Source: Pseudozyma flocculosa PF-1
Lineage: Eukaryota; Basidiomycota; Ustilaginomycetes; Ustilaginales; Ustilaginaceae
DNA: 64,000 nucleotides
Direction of reading: 5' to 3'
Assembly: GCF_000417875.1 (NCBI RefSeq)
Contig: NW_006920891.1
Span: 82,987-146,986 of the forward strand
Shown: positions 1-8,312 of the stretch, in pieces
How positions within the stretch are numbered: the stretch's first letter is position 1
Layout of the letters: each line of letters starts with the position of its first letter
The notes under the pieces: model-generated
The model's database searches: none
What the model saw: the letters and a program-made list of their open reading frames with translations, nothing else
What the model was told of the DNA's origin: nothing
Translations under genes and position numbers: made by a program

Positions 1-1
1 G

Positions 2-1258
2 GTGACCGCGCCACAGCGACAGCAGCGACTTTCCGAGCGGGTTCAGCACATCCCTATGGCCAAAGTACGAGGCCAGGTCGCGCGACCCGGCCAGAGACGT
101 GCCGTCGAGCTTGTGCAGCTGGGCGAACGTGACCTCGGGCGACTCGTACTCGTCCCAGGCATCTTGGTAGAAGGAATAGACCGTCCTCCTCTTGGCCTCT
201 GCGAAGTAGAAGTCGTAGACGCGATCTCCGCTCAAGCAGCCGTTGGCGACCTGGAGCCTGGCGATGCGCTCGCGATCCACGCCCTTGAGCGCCCGGGCGC
301 CGAGCTCGGATATGCTCTTGTGCGTGTAGTCGTGCTCGAGGAAGAGGTGAAACTGCCTCTCCTCGCCGAGCAGTCTGGTGAGCAGGGTCATCATCTGGTT
401 GACGGCATCTGCGCCGGCCGATGTGGGGACCGCCGCGTCTTTGGGCTCCGCTGGCCAGCAGATCGAGTACACCAGCGCAAGGCGGTAGCCCTCGGTCACG
501 GGTGTGATCTCGTGCTCGGCATCGGCATAGTGGACCGCGTAGTGACATTTGAACGGCGCAGTGCCGCCGGCATCGCCAAAGTCGTGCGTGATGGGAGTGC
601 CGCCGCGATAGACCAGCAGCTGGCCGCCGGAGTGCATGGAGGGTAGCTGGACAACCAGGGTGGCAAACATGCCATCCTCCTTCTCTGTGTCGCGATGCTT
701 GCCAAAGTGGCCTCCAGCCTCGTAGAAGAGCAGCTTGTAGAGGTGCAACGCCAGCGGTGTGCCGGGGAAGCCCAGCTTTTCCGCAATCAGTGGGGCGAAG
801 GCAGCGATCCCCTCGTTCCAGGCAGGGTTGCCAAAGGCGATCTTGCCTGGCTCAATCTGCCACGTCTTGCGCACCGTGGGATCGATGAGCGTGTCCTGTC
901 CGCGGCCGAATGGCGCCAGCTGGCAGACGGCGGCCAAGCGTTGAGCGTCGGTGGCGTTGTCGAGCGGTAGGGTCAGGCGGCCATAGCCCTCGATCCTCAG
1001 GCCAGGGAGCGGCGGAAGCAGGTCAGTCGCTCCACCGAAGCTGAACCTGTCGAGCTGATGCTGAGGATCCTCAGCGAGGAGCTGGCCCAGGTCGTGGAGG
1101 GGCCCCGACTGCTCTCCAACCTGCTCGGCCGGCACGTCGATCTCGTTGACTGTGTAGAAGTCCCAGTCGGGGAAATGACGCTTCCAGTTGTATTCCCAGT
1201 CCTCGGGTCCGTCGGAGCTGCTTCCACGCCTGCGGTCGTAGCCCCGGCGGCCGGGCAT
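2..1258 (-). CDS. 2OG-Fe(II) oxygenase paralogue A (3' end outside window)
   Basis: A prolyl-4-hydroxylase-like 2-oxoglutarate/Fe(II) dioxygenase, open from ATG 1258..1256 to the window edge (419 codons seen, no stop). After an N-terminal module with 'FSFGGATDLLPPLP' (about residues 72-85) comes the double-stranded beta-helix core: HRD iron ligands (H188, D190), distal H249 and the 2-oxoglutarate-binding arginine R259 in 'GYRLALVY'. All catalytic residues are present, so it should be active; the substrate is unknown. It aligns along its visible length with copy B (3308-5837) and copy C (11405-14065), so about half of the protein, including the conserved C-terminal domain, is expected to the left of the window. 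The start was chosen because it is the first ATG of the conserved frame; no intron is needed in the visible part. Confidence 0.85.
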   Translation of the reverse strand, partial: MPGRRGYDRRRGSSSDGPEDWEYNWKRHFPDWDFYTVNEIDVPAEQVGEQSGPLHDLGQLLAEDPQHQLDRFSFGGATDLLPPLPGLRIEGYGRLTLPLDNATDAQRLAAVCQLAPFGRGQDTLIDPTVRKTWQIEPGKIAFGNPAWNEGIAAFAPLIAEKLGFPGTPLALHLYKLLFYEAGGHFGKHRDTEKEDGMFATLVVQLPSMHSGGQLLVYRGGTPITHDFGDAGGTAPFKCHYAVHYADAEHEITPVTEGYRLALVYSICWPAEPKDAAVPTSAGADAVNQMMTLLTRLLGEERQFHLFLEHDYTHKSISELGARALKGVDRERIARLQVANGCLSGDRVYDFYFAEAKRRTVYSFYQDAWDEYESPEVTFAQLHKLDGTSLAGSRDLASYFGHRDVLNPLGKSLLSLWRGH

Positions 1259-2026
1259 CTCTGCAATGCAACGCCGCGCCGCGTCCGCTGTGACTGACGG
1301 ATGACGATGCCGACAGAACCGGACCGGCGGGTGGCCGAGGAGGCTGTCGGACGGAAGTGCGGCGGCGCGCGGGTGGCTGGTGGGTCGTATCAACTGACGA
1401 GAGGATGATGGAAGAGGAAGGGGAGAGGACGAGGCTCAGGAATGAGGCGAGAGCGGTGAGTGGTGGCGGGATGAAACGGGGCGTCGAAGAGGGGAGGGAA
1501 AAAAGAATTTGGGGCGCGTCGAGGCCTGAGGAGGGGAGGCCCGTGCCCGCACGCCGGCTGGGGCCAGAGCCAGGTCTGAAGCTGCCTGGCTAGCTCAGCG
1601 ATCGACCTGCCTGGCCTGCTCTGACCGCAAGAACGCACACGCCTTCCTGTCAAGCGTTGGCAGGCGACGAGCCAGGCGCGCCCTCAATCGCCGAGCCCAT
1701 CGTTGAGACTTCACAAGAGACGGGTGGGATTTAGGATCGGCCGAGATCCTCGGCCGCTGCTTCGAACAAGAAGTGACCGGTCACTTCTGCTTCTGCTACA
1801 ACTATCTTGTGGCGCTGGATGAGCGATCGATGCGGGCCATGAGCACCACCAGCTGCGGCCTGGTCGCACACCTTGTCTGAGAGAGTCAGAGCCGCTCGAC
1901 TCCGTGCCATGCTGCCTCGATATCGGCAGCCAATATGGCCGCTCGTCCCATCTACACTGGGCTGGCCTCGGCGGCCACTCTCTTGCGAAACCTGATCTTG
2001 TCAGGTGAGAACCAAGCAGCCAGTCT
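1259..2026. other. Intergenic, promoter side of copy A
   Basis: No credible coding sequence. It holds the 5' flank of copy A, a purine-rich stretch at about 1395-1515, and CCTGCCTGGCC-type words near 1600 that recur between genes across the window. Confidence 0.5.
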
Positions 2027-2410
2027 TCAAGTCGAAGCAGAGACGGAGCCCGACGCGGGCTCGACACCCTCGACAAGCACCGACTTGAGCTTCTCGATCT
2101 GCCCGTCAAGCTTCTTGGCAGCGCGACCTCGCTCAATCTCGCGTCGGCGGGAATGCACGTCGGTCTTGGTCAGGTGCACGACCGTCGAGGCTCCCTCGCC
2201 CTCCAAGCAAGCGGTAAACGAGAATGCGGAGGAATAGGCCGAGTCTCTCGTGTGTTACGAGTCCGGCGAGGTGCTGGGCTGAGCGCCCTCGCAGTGTTCC
2301 ACGAGCATCTCGGCCTCCTCGAGTCCTACGGGCATCTCGATCGTCTTGGTGCGCTCGGGCCCGCGAAGGAAGTTTTGCACCGCCCTGTTCTCCCAGAAAG
2401 AGGGTACCAG
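2027..2410 (-). pseudogene. Relic of the C-terminal domain of the 2OG-oxygenase family
   Basis: Minus-strand frame matching only the last ~125 residues of copies B and C. It keeps 'FLRGPERT' and then, about 55 codons later, 'FSFTA', 'LTKTD' and an arginine-rich helix like B's 'YPQRREVER'. An in-frame TAA (2257..2255) interrupts the linker between the two conserved blocks, and the frame stays open on both sides down to TGA 2029..2027. The oxygenase core is absent and no splice pair that would remove the stop is visible. It reads as a truncated, decayed fourth family member between copies A and B. A functional 3' exon cannot be excluded without transcripts, but the stop argues against it. Confidence 0.7.
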
Positions 2411-3307
2411 GTGAGGAAAGGCTAAGCCAGTGGCGGTGATGGTGGTGGTGGTGGGAGGGAGGGAGAGGGGAGAAAAGGACGGGCGTACGGTCAAAGGGCC
2501 CAAAAAGGGGGAGGCATCGGGGCTGACAGTGTGAGTGTCGGGACATCAGCGAGCAGTCAAGACGATCAAGCCGGCTTGCTCCGCATCACACGTCACAAGT
2601 CAGTCAGAAGGGTCGATCTCCTGCTCTCAGTCGGAGCAAAAGCCGGCAAGTCATCTGTCCGCGCCGCTGCACACGTGTCGGCTCCGCCCAGCGCCTGCAA
2701 TAGGTAGGCTAGGTATGGTCCGACTCAGCTTGCTCAAAGCGAAAAGAGCATTCCAGAGAGGGTACGGTGCGCAACAGAACGGGATAGGGGTCCTCGATGC
2801 ATGCCCAGGCATGGCCCTTGCCTCGCGGTGAAACATTTCTCGATCTCATCAAGCCGTGAAGGCGGACCCGGGCTCGACAAGGGGCAGATAGACATGCTCT
2901 GCTAGCTGGTCGTCGTCGTCGTCGTCGTTCTCCAGCGCCTACCCTACGGATTCACCCGACGACATCGCACTCGATAGCCCGTTCGGTCGGACGTTCGCCC
3001 CGGCCCAGTATCCGGGACGAGCCAAACCCTAGCTGTTCTGCGTCGTAACCCTCCGTTCGTGGCCCGTCCCCCTTCAATTTTCGTCTGCCGCTGCCGGCTG
3101 GTGGATGCCGGCTTGGCTGTAGTTGTGTCGTTTGGCCGCGTAGCGCTGGTGACGAGGCGCTGCTCATGTTTCGGCTGCTGTACTGACCCCCTATTTCGAG
3201 ACGCCGATCGCCCCTTCCTGCGCGCTTCATGTTGATTAGACGGAGGCCGTCTTGTCGACGCTGCTCTCCGCCTCGGTGGCCGTGGCCCGTTCACCGCCGG
3301 TTTCCGC
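2411..3307. other. Intergenic, downstream of copy B
   Basis: No supported gene. Short open frames have no recognisable motif. Any 5' remnant of the relic has decayed into CT-rich sequence (about 2430-2480) and I cannot align it to the family. Confidence 0.5.
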
Positions 3308-5837
3308 TTAGTCGCCCGTCGCCTGGCTGGGCAGTTCCGCTCCGAGCGGCGATGCGTCGCTGATGTCGACGGCTGCAGGCGCGGTTGCGGCGGCAGCAGG
3401 CGTGGCGTCCGCAACCGAGTCCTCAGCTACATCAGGACCGGTCGTGGGGGGTGCAGCCGACGGCGGCGCTGAACCGGAGCCAGAGGCAGAGCCAGAGGCA
3501 GAGCCAGAGGCAGAGCCAGAGGCGGTCGCCGGTCCCCGCTCCTCGCCGAGCAGCGTGACCAGCTTGGCGATCTGCTTGTCCATCGCCTGCCTAGCACCGA
3601 GGCGTTCCACCTCACGGCGCTGCGGGTACTCGTCCGTCTTTGTCAAGGTGACCGTGGTCGACTCGCCCTCGCCAGTCGCGGTCGCCGTAAACGAGAAGGC
3701 GGGCAGCCTGGGGCGCGCAGACTTTGCACGCTTCGAAGAGCGCGGTGGCAGGCCCGACAGCGCGCGGTTGCAGTGGCTCAGGAACCGATGGGCCTGGCTA
3801 CTGCCCTGCGGCATGGGCAGCGTCAGCGTGCGCTCGGGACCGTGGAGGAACGTAAAGACCCGGTGGTCCGATCCGTAGTCTGCCTTGTCGAAGCGCCAGT
3901 ACGTGTCAGACGACGGCGGCGGGTACATTCGATCGCGCTCGGCCCGCAGGCTCGCCACCTGCTGCTCAACGAGCGCCTTGACGGCCGCGAGTTTGGCTTG
4001 GTCATCCTCCGATTGCGCCTCATCTGCAGCCACCCGGGCCTCGTAGAGCATGCGCAGGAAGTCCGGAGGCGGGTTCTGGACGAGGCAGTCGCTGAGCGCC
4101 TGCTCTGCGACCGTAGGCTGCTTGGAGAACGCGGCGAGCATCCTGGGCCTCACAGCCGACCACGCCTCTTTGTGGCGCGCCAGCCTGACCAGGTCGACCG
4201 ACCCGCACGGGCTGTAGAGGTGGGAATCGGCGGTGGGAAAGAGGTCCATGTAGCGCTCAAAGAGAGCCGCGTTGAACGGCCGCGCGACGAGCGCATTGAG
4301 GGTCTCGTGCCGCAGCCGCATGTGCAGGGCCTCGATCTTCTCCTCGTCCTCCTCGTCGTCGTCCAGCACCGGCCTCTCGGGGTACCTCGCTCAGGGCGAT
4401 CGACGCCTTGATGGCGTCGAGCAGCTCGATGAGCTGTGCGTCCGTCGGCTGCGTGGCCACCAGCGCCTTGAGGGCGCGCGTGTCGTGCTGCGCGAGCACC
4501 TCAAAGACGCCTGCCAGCCGCTCTGGCCAGGCGATCAGGACGTACTTGGAGTAGATAGTGTCCTGCGACGGGCCGTCGTTGCCCAGCCAGCCGCTCTCTT
4601 GCCTGCGGTGGCCGGCCCACAGCTGCAGCATCGACTTGCTGTCCGGGTTGAGCACGTCGCGGTTGGTGAAGAGGTGGCCCAGGCTGGCGTCGCCCGGAAT
4701 CCGAGTGCCGTCGAGTCGCTGGTAGCGTTCGAAACGGATCACGGGCTCCCAGTACTCTGACCAGCCGCTCTCGGGACCGTCGAAGGCGTGCAGGGTCTTC
4801 CTCGTCGCCTCGGCGATGTAAAACGCGTAGCGGCGATCCTGGGACAGCAAGCGGCTGGCTGCACACAGGCTGGCCACGCGTTCGCGGTCGACACCCTTGA
4901 GGGCGCGCTCGCCCAGCTGCTTGATGCTCTTGGCCGTGTAGTCGTGGTCGAGGAGGTGGTAGAAGCGCCTCTCCTCGTCGGCGAGCTTGCCCAGCGCGGC
5001 TGCCAGCGCGGCAGTCCCGTCCGCATCGGCCGACGTAGGCGGCACCGTCGGCTCACCCTGGCTCGCAGGCCAGCAAACCGAGTAGACCAGCGCCAGGCGG
5101 TAGCCCTGCGTCACGGGCGTCACCTCGTGCTCGGCATCGGCGTAGTGGACCGCGTAGTGGCACTGAGAGGCCGCGGTGCCCCTGGCAGCGCCAAAGTCGT
5201 GGAAGATCGGGACACCGTTGCGGTAGACGATCAGCTGGCCGCCGCTGTGGACCGAGGGCAGCTGGATGACGAGGGTGGCAAACATGCCGTCCTCCTTTTC
5301 CGTGTCTCGGTGACAAGCAAAGTGGCCGCCAGGCTCGTAGAGGAGCAGCTTGTAGGGCTCCAAGGACAGGGGCGTGCCGGCGAAGCCCATCTTCTCGGCG
5401 ATCAGGGGCCCAAAGGCGGCGATGCCGTCGTTCCACTCTGCGCCATGTACAGCGAACGCCGCAGGGTCGAGCTGCCAGGTCCTTCGGACGGCGGTGTCGA
5501 CGAGGGTTTCCGTGCCACGGCCAAAGGGGGCCTGCTGACAGGTGGCGGCCAAGCGGGCAGCCTCGGCGGGGTCAACTAGGGGCAGAGCGACGCGTCCGTA
5601 GCCTTGGACGATGAGCTCGGGCGAGGGCGGGAGCTGATCGGCGACGCCGCCAAAGCTGAAGCTCGCGAGCTGACGCTGCTGGTCCGCGGCAAGAAGGGCG
5701 TCGACGTCATGCAGCGGACCCGTCTGCTCTCCGATCTGGGTGGCTGGCACGTCCGTCTCATGGACCGGATAGTCTTCGTCGCGGCGACGACGATGGCCGC
5801 CACCACCACCGCCGCCGCGGTGCGAGTGGCCAAACAT
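3308..5837 (-). CDS. 2OG-Fe(II) oxygenase paralogue B (826 aa)
   Basis: Best complete member of the local 2-oxoglutarate/Fe(II) dioxygenase family. Two exons: 5837..4386 and 4336..3308, stop TAA 3310..3308. Iron ligands H176, D178 and H237 and the co-substrate arginine R247 are intact. Order: Gly/His-rich N-terminus, 'FSFGGVAD' module (60-70), dioxygenase core (about 140-255), helical middle region, and a C-terminal domain with 'YWRFDKADY', 'FLHGPERT' and 'LTKTDEYPQRR', ending in an Ala-Ser-Gly repeat coded by a 12-nt tandem unit near 3480-3522. The two frames are joined by a 49-nt GTACCC...AAG intron (4385..4337), which is short for this locus, so a genuine frameshift is the alternative. An in-frame ORF continues upstream to 6224, but conservation begins near the chosen ATG. 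Substrate unknown. Confidence 0.85.
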
Positions 5838-6720
5838 ATGGAGGGACCACGTTGCGGGAGGATCGCGGGAGAGGGGTGGGATAGAGGAGTGCGGCGGTAC
5901 CGAGACGACGCTGGCGACTTCGGTGGTCAAGGCCGACTGGGCCTGGGCGCAGAGACGGTTAGGTGGGGAAGAAATGAAGAGTCGAGGGGCGAGTGGTGAT
6001 GTTGGTTGTGGCGGCAGGGAGGAAAGCGAGAAGCCTTGCGGGTTAAATTGAGGGGTTGGAGAAGGAGGAGGCAGGCGGAGCGTCGAGCCAGGCGAGGTGG
6101 CACGCGGCGCGCACGGCACAAGCTCCCGAGCTGAGGCGGGCAGCAAAAAGAAAAGCCCGGCTGAGAGGTGCGCGGGCTGAGCGCAGCACCGCCTGCCCTG
6201 CCTGGCCACTCTGCTGGCCGCCATTTTTTTTCTTGGATGGCAAGGCGGATGGGTTGGCTGGCCTGCTGCGAGGGTGGCTGGCCTGGCTTGCTTGACCTGA
6301 CCTCACCTCACCTCACCTCACCTCACCTCACCTCACCTCACCTCACCTGGCCGGCCCGCCCTCGTGCTCGAGCGGGCGCGAGTCAGAGGCTGGCTAGCTC
6401 TAGGTTTAGGCGGGCACGGACCGTCTTCTGCCCGGGAGGCTGTCGCTCCTGGCCGTGCCTGCTCGGCGGCAAATGAGGTCGAGCGCGGCGGGTCGCTGGC
6501 ACAAGCAAGCTGAACGCAGGTCGCTCGACGTGGACCGCCTGCGCTTGGGACCAGCCTGCCCCCGGCACGGGCTCGACGTACTCTTCAGGGTACGATGATG
6601 GCGATGCCAGGGAACAGGGGAGAAGGCGAGCACGGCGTAGCTTGGCATTGATTGCGAGGCACGCATCCTCTACCTCTCTGTCTAAGGGCGGGAGCAGGGG
6701 GGAGGTGCAGCGCGGCTCCA
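5838..6720. other. Intergenic: copy B promoter and TatD 3' flank
   Basis: No supported gene. Contains CT/GA-rich sequence just upstream of copy B, a T8 run near 6225, and the (CCTCA)9 array listed separately. Confidence 0.5.
6301..6345. repeat. (CCTCA)9 pentanucleotide tandem repeat
   Basis: Nine perfect CCTCA units, flanked by degenerate copies (CCTGA before, CCTGG after). Non-coding, between copy B and the TatD gene. A likely length-polymorphic microsatellite. Confidence 0.95.
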
Positions 6721-7911
6721 TCACAGCCCAAAGAGCCAGCGAGTGTTGCGCATCGCTGCTTCTGCGACCTCTTCTAGCGCGAGGCCCTTGACGCTGGCGA
6801 CGGTGGCGGCGACGGCGCCAATGACGCAGGGCTCGTTGCGGCCCTTGACCATGGCATCGGGGCGCCACTTTTCCTTTTTGGCCGAGGCAGGCTGGTAGAG
6901 GGCGTGCAGGTCCGGCCGCGATGCCTTGAGCGCCTGGATGTGCGACGCCGAGGCGTGCGTCGAGCGCGGGTCGCACCAGGGGGCGTCGGTCTCGAGCATC
7001 AGGCGGCTGAGCGGGATGGCCTTGACGACGTCGAGGTTGTCCTGCGTCTTGAGCGAGCAGCCGTTGATGCCGATAAAGAGGCCCAGGTCGACGAGCTCGC
7101 GCATCTCGTCGAGCGTGCCCGTGAAGCTGTGGACCACGCCGACGCGCCTGGCCGCAGCGTCGTCGGGATGGGGCGCCGACGACGACGGCGACGACGACGA
7201 CGACGAGAGGACGTCGTGGATCTCTTGTATGCGAGGCTTGAGGATGGCGGCAAAGTCGGCGTGGGCGGCGCGGGAATGGAGAAAGAGGGGCAGCTGCCAG
7301 CGCACGGCGAGGTCGAGCTGCGAGGCAAAGTGGCGCTTCTGCACCTCGGCGGGCGAAAAGTGAAGGCGGTCGTAGTCGAGGCCGCACTCGCCGATGGCCA
7401 CCACCTTGCGCTGGCCCTTGCCCGCACCGACGTCGCCTTCGGACTGTCGAGATGCCTGGATAAGCTGCGAGAGCTGGGCGAGGTAGGCTTCGGCGCCATC
7501 CGGGTGCGATTCCATCTCCGACGTGCGCGTCGGGTGGCAGCCGACGGTCGAGTAGAAGGTGTCGTCGCCGTGGGCCAGCTCGAGGGCCTCCTGGGACTCT
7601 TGCAGGTTGCCTCCCGTGATGATCTGTCCCACGACGCCCGCTGCTTTTGCGCGCTCGAGGACACGGCCAAAATCGTCGTCGTGCGCCTGCTTGCCGTGGT
7701 GGTTGCCGCGGAAGATGGGGTCGGTGAGGTTGACGCCGATGTCGATGAAGCGCGGCAGTGCCGGTGTCGGTTCTGATGCCGATGCCGATGCCATCCTGGC
7801 GTTTGTGATTGTCGAGGAGAGGCTGCGGAGAGATCGGAGGATGGATCTAGAGGAGCAGCGCGGGGGCAGCCAGGGCGGTCGAGGGGCCAGGACAACAAAG
7901 CAGAGGCTCAT
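6721..7911 (-). CDS. TatD-family metal-dependent deoxyribonuclease (TATDN1-like, 396 aa)
   Basis: TIM-barrel metallo-hydrolase of the TatD family, which trims DNA 3'-5' and in yeast acts in apoptotic DNA degradation. It has the eukaryotic TATDN1 opening 'IDIGVNLTDPIFRG' (56-69) and the family metal and catalytic residues E175 in 'IGECGLDYDR', H212 in 'LFLHSRAA', H261 in 'VVHSFTGT' and D309 in 'LETDAPWCD'. A Ser/Pro insertion lies at about 236-250. Single exon. Two in-frame ATGs are plausible: 7911, giving an Arg/Ser-rich, acid-free N-terminus like a mitochondrial presequence, and 7794 (M40), just before the conserved domain. It lies head to head with the DUF1365 gene (401 bp between the first ATGs). 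Confidence 0.93.
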   Translation of the reverse strand: MSLCFVVLAPRPPWLPPRCSSRSILRSLRSLSSTITNARMASASASEPTPALPRFIDIGVNLTDPIFRGNHHGKQAHDDDFGRVLERAKAAGVVGQIITGGNLQESQEALELAHGDDTFYSTVGCHPTRTSEMESHPDGAEAYLAQLSQLIQASRQSEGDVGAGKGQRKVVAIGECGLDYDRLHFSPAEVQKRHFASQLDLAVRWQLPLFLHSRAAHADFAAILKPRIQEIHDVLSSSSSSPSSSAPHPDDAAARRVGVVHSFTGTLDEMRELVDLGLFIGINGCSLKTQDNLDVVKAIPLSRLMLETDAPWCDPRSTHASASHIQALKASRPDLHALYQPASAKKEKWRPDAMVKGRNEPCVIGAVAATVASVKGLALEEVAEAAMRNTRWLFGL

Positions 7912-8312
7912 GCAGCACCACGTCAGGAGTGCGGTGGGTCACGAGGCAAGACGGGAGGGTACGAGACAGCGTCGGAGTCTAGCCGGGTGCCAAGGCGGAT
8001 GGACCGTATGGCTGTCGGATGGGCCGTCGACGATGGGTTGGCCAGCGAGGGCGACGGTGGTGGTGGTGGTCGTGGTGGCAGCAAAGGGCGGGCGAGCGAG
8101 GCGCAGGCTGGCTCGACCGAGGCCGACTTTCTTCTCATCCGCGTCCGTACGCCCACGATGGGCTGCAGCGCCTCTGCAGCGACGGCGTGGCATGTGGAGG
8201 CAAAGGGGGGCGATCCGGCTCTGCCCCTCACCCCCTGGCTCTCTTCGCCACCACCATCACCGCCATCACCTCCCTTCTCAGCTCGTCTTCGGTCGTCTTC
8301 CAGCATGCCATC
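7912..8312. promoter_or_regulatory. Divergent promoter region, TatD / DUF1365 gene
   Basis: The 401 bp between the two start codons must hold both promoters. It includes a (GGT)n-like stretch near 8050 and CCACCATCACC repeats near 8250. No TATA box is apparent. Confidence 0.5.
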
